From: Acidovorax sp. CCYZU-2555 | Lineage (GTDB): Bacteria; Pseudomonadota; Gammaproteobacteria; Burkholderiales; Burkholderiaceae_C | Reading direction: 5' to 3' | DNA length: 64,000 nucleotides | NCBI RefSeq assembly: GCF_018413525.1 | Contig: NZ_JAHCDD010000013.1 | Location: forward strand, 27,537 to 91,536 | Shown: positions 49,901 to 59,253 of the stretch, piece after piece | Layout: each line of letters begins with the position of its first letter | How positions within the stretch are numbered: position 1 is the stretch's first letter | Position numbers and translations under genes: made by a program | The notes under the pieces: generated by a model | The model's database searches: none | What the model saw: the letters and a program-made list of their open reading frames with translations, nothing else | Told to the model about the DNA's origin: nothing

Positions 49901-52900
49901 AACCTCCAAACGGTCCCAGGCTTTCGTCGACTGAGTTTGCGCAAGCGAAAGCCGACAGGCTTGAGCAATTCGGCGACGCACTGCGCCGGCAGTCTTGGCG
50001 GGCCATTTCCGGGCGGCTGCTTTACGACCTCGAAGCGCAAGGAGTCGGCCACCTTTGCTTGCCTCCGTCAGCGAGCAAGCTCCAGCCTCCGAACATTGAT
50101 AAGCAGGTTTTCCGTGGAATCTGCGAGAGCGTTATCCGCATCCTTACCGAACAGAGGCGCACGAATCCTCCGCAAAGGGACTGGCCGCCGGAGGCGTGGT
50201 CCCGGGACCAGCCACGGCGGGACCGGAGGGAGGGGGCCGACAAGGCGCGTATCGGAAACTATCTACATGCTTGTGCCAGCCGGCTGGGCATTGGCTGGGA
50301 AGGCCTTCGGGATAGCGTGCGTGATGCTTTAGCCCGGGTTGGGCACGGAACCAATGACGCTTGGGGGATCGTGGAGCTTTCTTCCCTCTGGGTAAAAGTC
50401 GCCGCACGCGATTCCCGGCCGTGGGTGTGCGAGCGCTGCGGCCAGGTCCATTGGCAGCCCTCGGGGGGCATCTGCTCCCGTTGCACTGCGCACTTGCCTT
50501 CGGTCCCGAATGGCCAGCGCTCGGCGGCGGAGATCGAGCGGGTCCACTACTACGCCTACCTTGCGGCCGATGCTGGATCGGGATTCCGGATACACGCTGA
50601 GGAGCTTACAGGTCAGACAAGCGATCAGGCCCAGCGCCAACGGCACTTCCGCGACGTTTTTTTTCCAGATGAAAGTGTCGAGGATGTGGTGCGGAGGGAT
50701 GTTGTGCGCCAGGTCGACACGATCGACCTGCTGTCTGTGACAACGACGATGGAGGTCGGCGTAGACATCGGCGCGCTCCAGTCCGTGTTCCAAGCCAACA
50801 TGCCTCCCGAACGCTTCAACTACCAGCAGCGCGCAGGCCGGGCGGGCCGTAAAGGTCAGGCTTTTTCGGTAGTCCTGACCTACTGCCGCGGCCAGACACA
50901 TGACCGGATCCACTTCGACCATCCCGATGAGATGACAGGCGGCATTCCTCCGCAGCCAACGGTGTCGGTAACCGAGGACCAGCGCCTACTCGCCGAACGC
51001 CTGGTTGCCAAAGAGGTTCTTCGCCGGGCATTCCGGTCCGCCAGCTGCATGTGGCACGACTCGGGCAGGCCGGTAGATACACATGGCGAAATGGGGCTTG
51101 TTCATGAGTATTGCGGCGTACGCAAGGCATCGGTCGAGCAATGGTTCCGGGACCAGCGCGCTGAGATTGACGGTATCGCCCACGTGGTCTCGAGAGGCAC
51201 GGAAATCGATCCAGCACGGCTTGCCAATGACTCCCAGGATCTGCCGGCGCGCCTGGAGGAAGTCGCCAGCTCAGCGTCTGATCCGAGCCAAGGGCTTGCT
51301 ACGGCTCTTGCCGAAGCTGGGGTACTGCCGATGTATGGCATGCCGACGTCCGTGCGCAACCTGTACTTCCACCTTCCGCCAGAGCCAGCGGGCCAATCGA
51401 GGGAACCGAAGGTGCTTGACCGGACACTTGACCATGCCATCACTGATTTTGCGCCGGGCTCAGAGCGTGTCTGGGACAAGCGGCTGCTCTCGCCAATAGG
51501 CCTCGCAGGGTCGATTGCCCATGAGCGCAACTACAAGTGGAAAACCATTGACCGTCCGATCGGGAGCGCAACTTGGCAGCTTTTCTGCCAGAGCTGCAGG
51601 AACTTCACCATATACCGCGCCGATCCCGCCACATTGCGGCCTACTCAGGCTATCGATGGATGGGAAGAATCTTGGATCAGGAATCCGCCTTCCCAACCTT
51701 GCCCTCGATGCGGCGCTTTTGCGGACCTGTCCTTGGCCGTTGTTCCCAATGGCTTCGTGACTGACCTCAATATCGAGAAGCCAGTGACGTCGACGGAGTC
51801 GTCACGCAATGGCGGACCGAGGTCTTTCGTTGCATCGCCTTCGCTGCACGCCGTGCTGCAACGCCCGTTTGGCCGGGCTTTCCTGGCCTTGGACCATCAG
51901 GGGCAGGTCTATCGGATCGCGCAGGGCCGGGGTGGAAAACCGTTCGGTTTCAACCGGACTCATTCGCTTCGCCAGCAGAGGGGGCAGCAATGGTTGGACG
52001 GCGAGATTTGGAAAGCATCGCTTGATGAGGCCGAGATATCCGCAAGCATTGCATCTCCGAAGACCACCGACGTGTTGAGCGTCAGGCTCCTCGATGACAG
52101 CGGCTTGGCTTTCTTTGACGACGCCAAAGAGCTTTGTTCACGGCGGGCCGCCTGGTATTCCGCTGCCACCATCTTGCAGCGCGCGATCGCATTGGAACTC
52201 GACGTTGATTCGCTTGATATCGAGATTGCGTCTGTCCACAGGTATCTGGAGGACAGCAGCGTTTCCGGTACCGAGCTGTACCTTGCAGATGACCACCCCA
52301 ACGGCGCAGGGCTGGTTGACTGGGCCAACCGTAATTGGGCGGCCTTGCTGGCCGGCTGTATAAACGGCGCTGGTGAATATGCAAGGCTCGGCTCAATGAT
52401 CCGGGAGGAGTGCCGGCGTGCAACGCAAAGCGAACAGGTGTGGCGCTCGCCTGACCTCTTGCTTCGCGGCTTCCGGAACCGGCAGCTTCATGGGCTGATC
52501 GAATGGCGGCTGGGACTTGAGCTGCTGCGCGTCATGCATGACCCTGCCTTCCTGCCTGGTCGGGATCAGTTTTTCGAGGATTGGGGCGTAGGCTTGCGCA
52601 GCTGGGAAGCGATGGCATCGGAGCTGGCAGACACCTACTGCGCGGCCTATGAGAAGGGCACCCAGGCCCGGCAGAGGGGGCCCAAGGGCGAACATGGCTG
52701 GATCGCGGGAGGAGGCGTGGCCGGCCAGGAATCGACGGTCCTTTACCTGGTAAGCCACCCGCTATGGGCAGCCTCCGTAACTGGCTCTGGGCCGATCAAT
52801 CCGGAGCTTGTGGACTGGACCCGCAACATCGGGGCGACTGCGATCTATTTAGTCGATTCATTCAACTTGTCGCGTCGGATGGCGTGGGTACGTGGCAATT

Positions 52901-53247
52901 TGCATCTTTTCCCGAAGCTCGATATCAGTACGGCTGGTTTGGGAACGGGCGGCGGGACGCCACCCATACTTAAGGAACCCTGGATGCAGGAGCTGATCGG
53001 TTTGCAAGAAGGTGGCGTCTTGGCTCACGAGGGGTGGAGTTGGACAAAAGTAGCCGGCGGCGATGGCTGGGCTGCTCAGCCAGGAGTCTGGCTCGCGGAT
53101 GTCAACGGCCAGCCGGTCAAAGTGAACATTTCCAACTTTGCAGGAGCTGGCTTGAGGGTCAAAGTGATTGGGGCCGCATACCTTGACCGCCAATCTTGCC
53201 CCTCCCTTTCACTGATTGCATTCCGCTCCGGCGACGGGAGCTTCTGA
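46921..53247 (+). CDS. DruE-like giant DEAD-box helicase with DUF1998
   Basis: This 2108-aa protein has a Walker A region (V-V-T-G-T-G-S-G-K-T-E, about 127-137), a DELH box (about 393-396), and helicase C motifs T-T-T-M-E-V-G-V-D-I and Q-R-A-G-R-A-G-R (about 1280-1310). Four cysteine clusters may bind zinc (near 637, 778, 1170-1190 and 1557-1600). The C-terminal third includes a DUF1998/MrfA-like part (about 1700-1810, ending D-H-P-N-G-A-G-L-V-D-W). Size and order match DruE of Druantia. It should act on phage DNA using ATP. The unbroken frame of 6.3 kb argues for current function. Confidence 0.75.
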   Translation: MLKRTVRVLETIGEDPIGSWEQLKGHLKRYIQSAFGTDSPSFEAEREALLNTPGVLFQEPYLELLPSYVNAKPLSALDGVDLPGLDDVARQGFIALAGAGLMPAGADLYMHQQRMLQAAMQRKHCVVVTGTGSGKTESFLLPVFASIAREALRPSGGWAAAAPPVALPSEWKSAPQWSFGRAGARGERRKTAVRALLLYPMNALVEDQMSRLRRALDSDDAHAAFDRHWGANRVRFGRYNGTTPVPGHPWRLDGQGQRELNKPKHDELKAALKQAIDQYQQLATATRAAQERLRSVTAAGGDTRDAKQQLADLTEQLSFVPRMSPSAAEMFHRWEMQAAPPDLLITNVSMLSIMLMRQASHAIAGDRADADVFAATREWLAEDRDNHVFQLVLDELHLYRGASGTEVGYLLRLLLERLGLDPDSNQLQILASSASLDGEAENTYKFLGEFFGMGLEVARAKFYVEAGVSVNGAPEGPTEIPPSFAEDCLAVARQADGAKSTDLLAGEFASSVGGAIPAKRLADSFWKVEGGRGGHRAISLSSHLQSLFPHMAESDASDAVRGLFLAAGRAAQLASVKAIQPAHPLPRIRFHWMVKNIDGLWATAQHVGQDRRRRVGRLLAEPRMDIDGDRALEVLYCECCGTQLLAGYKTPASIPGNIDRYELAPMPPAIEGLPESMPQTRTDAQRYDKLGVVHLLPSDWEGVSDPSELQWTQGSEERDETTRRPVLTAPAGWLRSSIDPLTGIVEVGKEPVGNGVSCLWFHLEASGGLLPAIPQRCPSCKIDYSVRKGGRPAPIRSFATGLTQTSLLLTKHLMGVMPEGAGRKLVAFSDSRQSAARLANGVETEQWEHLLRVAVLREIRERAAGGIEPIKRQLLDALEAGAVAQGQGILRALRESLPPAQFQALAEFWRDAKSVQDDPEFASEEAKSNVNRLMHWQPGFVRFDEFLFRPNSAKQALPPLWEYFARLGVNPAGPGIDSKRVGETEDWTSFFDFEPPNGPRLSSTEFAQAKADRLEQFGDALRRQSWRAISGRLLYDLEAQGVGHLCLPPSASKLQPPNIDKQVFRGICESVIRILTEQRRTNPPQRDWPPEAWSRDQPRRDRREGADKARIGNYLHACASRLGIGWEGLRDSVRDALARVGHGTNDAWGIVELSSLWVKVAARDSRPWVCERCGQVHWQPSGGICSRCTAHLPSVPNGQRSAAEIERVHYYAYLAADAGSGFRIHAEELTGQTSDQAQRQRHFRDVFFPDESVEDVVRRDVVRQVDTIDLLSVTTTMEVGVDIGALQSVFQANMPPERFNYQQRAGRAGRKGQAFSVVLTYCRGQTHDRIHFDHPDEMTGGIPPQPTVSVTEDQRLLAERLVAKEVLRRAFRSASCMWHDSGRPVDTHGEMGLVHEYCGVRKASVEQWFRDQRAEIDGIAHVVSRGTEIDPARLANDSQDLPARLEEVASSASDPSQGLATALAEAGVLPMYGMPTSVRNLYFHLPPEPAGQSREPKVLDRTLDHAITDFAPGSERVWDKRLLSPIGLAGSIAHERNYKWKTIDRPIGSATWQLFCQSCRNFTIYRADPATLRPTQAIDGWEESWIRNPPSQPCPRCGAFADLSLAVVPNGFVTDLNIEKPVTSTESSRNGGPRSFVASPSLHAVLQRPFGRAFLALDHQGQVYRIAQGRGGKPFGFNRTHSLRQQRGQQWLDGEIWKASLDEAEISASIASPKTTDVLSVRLLDDSGLAFFDDAKELCSRRAAWYSAATILQRAIALELDVDSLDIEIASVHRYLEDSSVSGTELYLADDHPNGAGLVDWANRNWAALLAGCINGAGEYARLGSMIREECRRATQSEQVWRSPDLLLRGFRNRQLHGLIEWRLGLELLRVMHDPAFLPGRDQFFEDWGVGLRSWEAMASELADTYCAAYEKGTQARQRGPKGEHGWIAGGGVAGQESTVLYLVSHPLWAASVTGSGPINPELVDWTRNIGATAIYLVDSFNLSRRMAWVRGNLHLFPKLDISTAGLGTGGGTPPILKEPWMQELIGLQEGGVLAHEGWSWTKVAGGDGWAAQPGVWLADVNGQPVKVNISNFAGAGLRVKVIGAAYLDRQSCPSLSLIAFRSGDGSF

Positions 53248-53248
53248 C

Positions 53249-54937
53249 ATGCCGAGGATCCTTGGACAGAACAGCATGGACCGTTGGGAGCGGGAGGTGC
53301 GCCGGCTGTTGGCGGATCAGCTGCCGCAAGACTGGATAGTGGTGTGCAATGTTGCTTGGGTCTTGCAGAACGATCAAGGACTGGTGCGAGATGGGCAATG
53401 CGACTTCGTCGTGCTGGTACCCGGACTAGGAATGGCCGTGCTTGAAGTGAAGGGCTCCTACTCGGTCCGGGTGGGCGACAACGGAATTTGGTACCGGCAA
53501 GAAACCAACCGCCGTACAGGGCAGGTTAGGGCTGAAGTTGCGATCGATGAGCCTCCGCCCGAGCAGGCTTGCAGGAACATGCATACGCTGGCAAAAATCG
53601 TTTGCGACCGCTTACCCCGGCAACGTTTCCCAGGCGCGTTTGCTTTCCTCGTCGCATATCCGAACGGCCGTGTTGAGGGCTCTTCCACGCTCTATGACTC
53701 CAGCACAATAGTGCCTTCGCAGGACATGCACCGCTTGGAACGCAGGATACGGGGCGCCCTTGAGGCGCGTATCCACCAGTCGCAGGGCAGCGAGTTCACA
53801 GCGGATATGGCGAGCAGGGTTGCCGTGATCCTCTCGAATGCCTCCTTTCGCATTGCGATGCGCGACTCGCCCCTTGATGCTGACGAGGATGCAGTCGATA
53901 TCAATGAGCTGACTAGGCAACAGTTTGCAGCCCTGCGGGGAGCATTTGAGCTGCCTCGGGTCGCTATCGTTGGTCCGGCAGGGTCGGGCAAAACTCTGCT
54001 TGCGCTCTGGAAGTTGGATGCGCTCCTCGAAGAGGGAAAGCGGGCTCTGTACGTCTGCTTCAACAAAGCCCTTGCCGAGCACTTGAGATTGGCTAATCCG
54101 GAGATGTCGGCGTCGATTACTTCCGTCGACCGGCTTTTTTACCAGCTTGCTGGAATAGCTGATGGGCGACGAATCGGCGTAAAGTTCTTCACGGAAGAGC
54201 TTCCTTCGCTCGTCCAGGACGTGGCTGCAGAACTACCGCTGCTGTCCAAGTACGAAGCGATCATCGTGGATGAGGGCCAAGACTTTGGAGAACTCCGCTT
54301 GCTTGCATTGCTGGACATGCTCACTCCGGCAGGCCAATGGCTATTCTTCGCCGACTGGGCGCAGAATGTCTACAGATCGGCCACGCAGGAGCCGATCGGT
54401 GCTGAAGTCACTTTCAGGCTCTACCACAATTGCCGCAATACGCAGCTTGTGAACGCCGCGACAAATGGCTGCTGCGAGCTTTCTGTGGTGCACCTGCCGG
54501 GAGTTCCGTTGGGTGCCGCCCCGCTGGTAAATAAGGGATGGGGCGCAACAGCCGCAGCCTGTGCATGGACAGCTGCGCATGAATTAAACCCTGAGGGAGG
54601 GGTGGTTTTCTTGTCGCCGTTCAAGTTGGAGAATTCCTGCTTGTCGTCGGCGAGGCGGGCGCATGGCCTTGAATTGACCGAAGACATTGCATTGCTAGGA
54701 AAGCCTGGTTTTGTCTATTTTTCCACCATTAGGTCGTTCAAAGGCCTTGAGGAGAAGAATCTAGTTCTACTGCACGCCGATGTTCCTGGGCGGATCCAGG
54801 CGTTTAGTGCCGATGATTTGTACGTCGCGTGTACCAGGGCAACTGGCCGACTTGCCATCATGGCGGTTTCGGAAGAGGCGCGGCAGTGGTACTTGCAGCG
54901 GACGAGTCGTCTTTCCGCCAGCGAGCTCAATGCCTAA
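53249..54937 (+). CDS. NERD nuclease-related domain plus UvrD/PIF1-like helicase
   Basis: This 562-aa protein starts at ATG 53249, one base after the helicase stop, so it belongs to the same operon. The N-terminal NERD domain has D52 and L-E-V-K-G (E66, K68), a PD-(D/E)xK-like active site. The helicase has Walker A G-P-A-G-S-G-K-T (242-249), D-E-G-Q-D (341-345) and Y-V-A-C-T-R-A near the end. Canonical Druantia III has two genes, so this third gene may be an added effector or repair helicase. Confidence 0.8.
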   Translation: MPRILGQNSMDRWEREVRRLLADQLPQDWIVVCNVAWVLQNDQGLVRDGQCDFVVLVPGLGMAVLEVKGSYSVRVGDNGIWYRQETNRRTGQVRAEVAIDEPPPEQACRNMHTLAKIVCDRLPRQRFPGAFAFLVAYPNGRVEGSSTLYDSSTIVPSQDMHRLERRIRGALEARIHQSQGSEFTADMASRVAVILSNASFRIAMRDSPLDADEDAVDINELTRQQFAALRGAFELPRVAIVGPAGSGKTLLALWKLDALLEEGKRALYVCFNKALAEHLRLANPEMSASITSVDRLFYQLAGIADGRRIGVKFFTEELPSLVQDVAAELPLLSKYEAIIVDEGQDFGELRLLALLDMLTPAGQWLFFADWAQNVYRSATQEPIGAEVTFRLYHNCRNTQLVNAATNGCCELSVVHLPGVPLGAAPLVNKGWGATAAACAWTAAHELNPEGGVVFLSPFKLENSCLSSARRAHGLELTEDIALLGKPGFVYFSTIRSFKGLEEKNLVLLHADVPGRIQAFSADDLYVACTRATGRLAIMAVSEEARQWYLQRTSRLSASELNA

Positions 54938-54942
54938 TGCTG

Positions 54943-54967
54943 GCTACCTATGTAAAGGTAGCTTTTA
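54943..54967 (+). terminator. Terminator between the convergent defence operons
   Basis: GCTACCT (54943-54949) pairs with AGGTAGC (54956-54962), six-base loop, followed by TTTTA. It ends the + operon just before the 3' end of the - strand methyltransferase operon. Confidence 0.7.
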
Positions 54968-54998
54968 GATTGGTCTTAGCACACACAGCTAGCTCTAA

Positions 54999-57900
54999 CT
55001 AGATCGATAGAAGTTCCCTGACTCGCAAGTCTAGCTGTTCCAGATCTGTGGGCTCAGCGTTACCTCCACTATTTGTGAGATCTCGCGCAATGCCGCCGAT
55101 GGCAGCCATCTGCGCACTAGCTTCATCGAACTTTGGGATGTTGAGGTACTTAGCAACACTGGCGCCCAGACTGAGCTGTGCGGCATATGCAGACACTGCC
55201 TGGGCAATGATCGGAGCGTTCAGAAAGCCGGTCAGGTAGGCCGCCTCGGGCTCCGATTCGACCGGAATGAAGTAGAGCTTGTGGTCAGGAATAACGGTCT
55301 TGTCGCCCGCGTGTTCGATTGACGCATTGCCGATGTAAGCCGCGGCGAAGTTGTTGCCCATCTCGCGCCAGAGCACCTTGAACGGAGCGAATGTGTAGGG
55401 TCCGGTGCTCCAAAGCGAATAAAATTCTTCTTTCTCCTGGAATTTTCTCAGGCTGGACCGCTGTTCGAGATGGCTTTTGAAGCGGTTGAGGAACTTAAAT
55501 GTGTGCGGACTTGCGGTTGGCAAGTTTGGATCGCCATGCATACCTCGTTGGGGAACAAGAATTCGAAGATCCTGTTCTGGCACGGCATTGAACGGTGCAA
55601 CTCCGCGGCCGCGCAGAAGTGGGAAGAGGTGCTCAGATTCAACTGTCGCGGTGATCTGGGGAATCCCCTTCGTCTTTCCGATGTCGGCTGCGTTTCGCAC
55701 CGTTACCAGGTTGGATCCAACTGCACCAGTGGCATGGACCCAGAAGATGCCGTTGCGGTCGGTTGTAATGCCTTTCCGTGCCTTGTACTCAGGCTCTGCG
55801 CCTGCCGCAAAAACCTTCGAAAACACGGCTTGGTCGTGCGCAGATCCGACGAGCCATGGACGCGTTCCATCGCCGCCTGGTACTGGTATAGCAGTTCCGT
55901 CAATACGTTTGGCAGTGCGGCGAAAATGCTCCGCCGAAGCGTAGGTCCGCTGGTTACCGCTGCCGTTTGGATCTGTGGTCCATGAGCGGTAGGGAAGGGG
56001 GAATGAAGTTGCTGCGTCCCGTTGGAGCATCAGGAACGTCGGGTGGTTGCTGACTCCGTCGAACGGCTTGATGTCCTGGTAGTCTTCAACCAGCAGTACG
56101 CGGCACTGTAAGCTACCGTTGTCGATTGAGAAGCGCCTGAATCCGGCACTGGACTCAGTTGTGAACACTGATCCGGGTAGAAAGAAGCCCAGGCGTCCAT
56201 CCCGTGCGAGGTAATGCTTTACGGCCTGGTAAGTGATCACCGTCGAAATGTCCGACTCGATGCCGCCTACCCATTTGTCGGTGCTGAATACGCCGAGCCC
56301 CCGACAGTGCTTCTGGATCGACTGGGCATAGTCCTTTGGCAGGTTGCTCCATTTGATCCACGGCGGGTTGCCGCAGATGTGGGAGGATGGAGGGATAGCG
56401 CCGGCAGCAAAGCGGTCAGCTAGGATCGAGCACCAGATGCCATTCCATCCTTGATCGTGGAGTTCAACCAAATTGTCGACGGTCGTGCTTACGATGGAAA
56501 TGTCGGATGGATCGAGATCCATAGCTTGCAGGTCGGCGAGTATCGAGCCGCAAATTTTCGCCGCTGGGTAGTCCGCATCGATCAGCATCCGTATCTTCGC
56601 AAAGATGCGGAAGAAGTCAGGGTGTCCAATCATCCTCTCAGGGACAGAAAACTCCCTGGGACCTATTTCCGTCTGCAGGACGTGGCTGTAGTTGGCGAAA
56701 AGGTCAACGGCGGCCGGATAAACGGCATCCGCTAAGTACACTGGCAGGCGGATGGGATGTGCTGGGTCCAAGTGCGGCGACAGGAAGACGGCAAGTGACC
56801 CCTTTGCAGCGAGGACGGCAAGGGGATTGAGGTCGATACCGTGGATGCCTGCGAGCAGCGATTGGGCTGTCGCGCCGTTGTTGACCTTGCGTCGGCGCCT
56901 GATGGCTTCGAGCAAGAATGTGCCTGATCCACATGTTGGGTCAGTTAGCGAATCAGAAGGCTGCCAATCCAGTAAGTCCATCCCGTGTTCTGCCAGCCAG
57001 TCGGGAGTGTAGAACTCGCCAAGGGCATGTCTGACCTCCCTGGGGATAAATCGTTCGTAGATACCTTTGAAAAGGTCGCGAGTCGTGTCCGCGTGTTTTT
57101 TAGAAACGACGAAGTCGACACCGCCCAGTTTTCCCAGCATAGCACTGAGATGCGCCTGGTAGCGGGGCCAGTCGCTATCGTCCAAGTACCAGGAGAAGAA
57201 GTCCCCGCTCAGCATATTCAGGATGCCGGCGTGTTCGAAAAGTTGACCCGTCTCGACGGCCCGCAGCCGTTCTGCTATCGGGACACCCGATTCCAGCACG
57301 TCCTGGCTGGCCCGGGGCAACGCGCATGCTGCGACGACCTTGGCAATGATTGCGATGTACGTGTTCAGTGCGAAAAGGTAAGCCGCAGGATTGTCTTGGT
57401 ATGGCTGGTCGTGCGAAATCTCCTGTCGGGCGAGCAGCTTTTTCATATGGACCGGCTGAAACCCAACGACCTGGCTGAACAGCCTGCGCCACTCTGAAAA
57501 CAGCATCTTGGTTTTCGTGGTGGCAGGGGATGCATCCGCTTTGCAGATGCTGGCGTAGAGCTCTGGAATCAGCGCAGTCCCATACTCCGAGTCCGGTCCA
57601 ACCAGTGCCTGCAGGAGCTGGGGATGGACGAGCGGCCGACCATTGCTTTCTAGTGCCGCAAGCAAACGGTTCGCGGACACCTTGTCGAACGCAACGACAT
57701 CCTCCCAAGTGGGCGCAGCGCTCTCGAACCGACCGAACGTGATGTGTGCTCCGTCCCAGGCGACCAAGACATATTCTTGGAGTCCCCGTCCTTCTTCTGC
57801 AGCAATTAGTTCTGCATATTCCTCTGCTTGCTGGCGTGCATGGTTTGCCTTACTCCCAGCGCGCCCTCTGAACGACCTTGGCGGCTCGTACTCGATGACC

Positions 57901-58112
57901 ACAGCTCCGTGAGCTACATCCGCGAACTTCGTTGGTTTTCCCTTCGCCTTGAGAGCCCGCTCCAGCTGGAACGGCGTCCAAGGAATAGAGAGCTCCGAGC
58001 AGGCTTGCTTAAGAGCATTTTCTAGCTCATGCCGTAGTTGCGCTTCGTTTTTGGAAATTTCAGCCGCGGACAGGACTGCACTGACGAAAGATGACGTAGT
58101 TGCGCTGCTCAC
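54999..58112 (-). CDS. Type IIG-like N6-adenine DNA methyltransferase
   Basis: This 1037-aa protein has an N6-MTase core: D-P-T-C-G-S-G-T-F (391-399, AdoMet binding), G-I-D-L-N-P (425-430) and the catalytic N-P-P-W (582-585). The N-terminal 130 residues (D65, then V-I-E-Y-E at 73-76 and A-W-D-G) look like a PD-(D/E)xK-type nuclease domain in which the usual Lys is replaced, so cleavage is uncertain. The C-terminal 350 residues probably recognise the target site. It lies 43 bases after the C5 methyltransferase, on the same strand. Confidence 0.8.
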   Translation of the reverse strand: MSSATTSSFVSAVLSAAEISKNEAQLRHELENALKQACSELSIPWTPFQLERALKAKGKPTKFADVAHGAVVIEYEPPRSFRGRAGSKANHARQQAEEYAELIAAEEGRGLQEYVLVAWDGAHITFGRFESAAPTWEDVVAFDKVSANRLLAALESNGRPLVHPQLLQALVGPDSEYGTALIPELYASICKADASPATTKTKMLFSEWRRLFSQVVGFQPVHMKKLLARQEISHDQPYQDNPAAYLFALNTYIAIIAKVVAACALPRASQDVLESGVPIAERLRAVETGQLFEHAGILNMLSGDFFSWYLDDSDWPRYQAHLSAMLGKLGGVDFVVSKKHADTTRDLFKGIYERFIPREVRHALGEFYTPDWLAEHGMDLLDWQPSDSLTDPTCGSGTFLLEAIRRRRKVNNGATAQSLLAGIHGIDLNPLAVLAAKGSLAVFLSPHLDPAHPIRLPVYLADAVYPAAVDLFANYSHVLQTEIGPREFSVPERMIGHPDFFRIFAKIRMLIDADYPAAKICGSILADLQAMDLDPSDISIVSTTVDNLVELHDQGWNGIWCSILADRFAAGAIPPSSHICGNPPWIKWSNLPKDYAQSIQKHCRGLGVFSTDKWVGGIESDISTVITYQAVKHYLARDGRLGFFLPGSVFTTESSAGFRRFSIDNGSLQCRVLLVEDYQDIKPFDGVSNHPTFLMLQRDAATSFPLPYRSWTTDPNGSGNQRTYASAEHFRRTAKRIDGTAIPVPGGDGTRPWLVGSAHDQAVFSKVFAAGAEPEYKARKGITTDRNGIFWVHATGAVGSNLVTVRNAADIGKTKGIPQITATVESEHLFPLLRGRGVAPFNAVPEQDLRILVPQRGMHGDPNLPTASPHTFKFLNRFKSHLEQRSSLRKFQEKEEFYSLWSTGPYTFAPFKVLWREMGNNFAAAYIGNASIEHAGDKTVIPDHKLYFIPVESEPEAAYLTGFLNAPIIAQAVSAYAAQLSLGASVAKYLNIPKFDEASAQMAAIGGIARDLTNSGGNAEPTDLEQLDLRVRELLSI

Positions 58113-58155
58113 AGAAATCCTTGTACAAACTTACCGGGGCGGTACATTTCAGGTT

Positions 58156-59253
58156 CTAAACGGCTTTGCGGGCGGCTTGAATATCAAGCGCAACAAGGCC
58201 GGCGCCGGAGAAAAGGTGGGTGAACATGGCTTCAGCTAGTTTTGGCGGCACCGCATTCCCAATTTGGGTGAACTTTGAGTCTGTTTCGCCAACTGGCGTG
58301 AATTTGGCATCAAAGGTCTGGATACGCGCGCACTCGCGCCAGGAAAGCCTGCGCGGTGTTTCTAGTTTCCTACGCTTCGGATCTGCTTCAATGTGTTCGT
58401 ACTGGTCGGAGAAATCCCAGCGTTGCTTCCAGCCATCCGCAAGGTTAGACCATGTGAGGGTCATGACTGGGCTTGCTGGATGAAGGGTGATGTGCCGCCA
58501 ATTCGCCACGACTGTGAACGCAGGATCCGCCCACTTAGCCTTACGATTCCGCGACATGTAGTACCAGGAAAAGTGACCATCGGGGTCGTGCGGCCGTTCA
58601 TAGAACTCCCCTTCAGGCCAGAGCGGCAATCCTTTGATGGCGTCGCCATGGGAGGCGTAGGGCTCAAGCGGACCTGATGCCTTCGTCGTTTTACCGTGGG
58701 TCGGTTTCGGGAATTCGAATACTTGGTTCAGGTCTTTTCTGATACCTACGATGAAGAGCCGCTTGCGCGATTGCGGTACACCGTAGTCCTTGGCGTTCAG
58801 GACCTTATACGTGACGTTGTAGCCCGCTTTGCTGTAGGCGTCGAGCTGCTCTTTCAAGAAGGTGCCGCTGCTAAGCGCCTTGAGACCGGAGACGTTCTCC
58901 GCAACAAAATACCTTGGGCGGACGATGCCCACTACCCGCAGGAATTGCTTATATAGGTTTGTACGCTCATCCTTCTCAGGGTCCCGATTGCCAGCCATCG
59001 AAAAGGATTGGCACGGATAGCCCCCCACGACGATGTCTGCGTCGGGAAATGCCTGGATTCCAGAGATGTCCGCATTACGGATGTCAGCTCCAGGGAAGTA
59101 CTTCTTCAATGTATTGCAGGCGTCTGTAAGGATGTCGTTCGAGAAGATGACATGACCGCCTGCCGCTTCTACGCCAAAGTCCATGCCGCCGCAACCTGAG
59201 AACAGGGATAACACCCTGATCTCTTCCCAGTTTTTCTCAAAAAATTTGTTCAC
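58156..59253 (-). CDS. C5-cytosine DNA methyltransferase
   Basis: This 365-aa enzyme has all main C5-MTase motifs: F-S-G-C-G-G-M-D (I), G-G-Y-P-C-Q-S-F with catalytic Cys81 (IV), E119-N-V (VI), Y-G-V-P-Q-S-R-K-R (VIII) and Q-I-G-N-A-V-P-P (X). The variable region between VIII and X (about 180-300) would choose the sequence. It starts four bases inside the upstream regulator gene. It may modify host DNA to mark self for the neighbouring defence genes, as DruM does in Druantia type II, or belong to an independent RM unit. Confidence 0.9.
   Translation of the reverse strand: MNKFFEKNWEEIRVLSLFSGCGGMDFGVEAAGGHVIFSNDILTDACNTLKKYFPGADIRNADISGIQAFPDADIVVGGYPCQSFSMAGNRDPEKDERTNLYKQFLRVVGIVRPRYFVAENVSGLKALSSGTFLKEQLDAYSKAGYNVTYKVLNAKDYGVPQSRKRLFIVGIRKDLNQVFEFPKPTHGKTTKASGPLEPYASHGDAIKGLPLWPEGEFYERPHDPDGHFSWYYMSRNRKAKWADPAFTVVANWRHITLHPASPVMTLTWSNLADGWKQRWDFSDQYEHIEADPKRRKLETPRRLSWRECARIQTFDAKFTPVGETDSKFTQIGNAVPPKLAEAMFTHLFSGAGLVALDIQAARKAV

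Noticed and set aside
46921..53247. MrfA-type or DpdJ-type helicase instead of DruE
   Set aside because: These also combine DEAD and DUF1998 parts but, as I remember them, are much shorter or sit with dpd genes. The 2108-aa length and the upstream 1014-aa partner favour DruE. Only a profile search can settle it.
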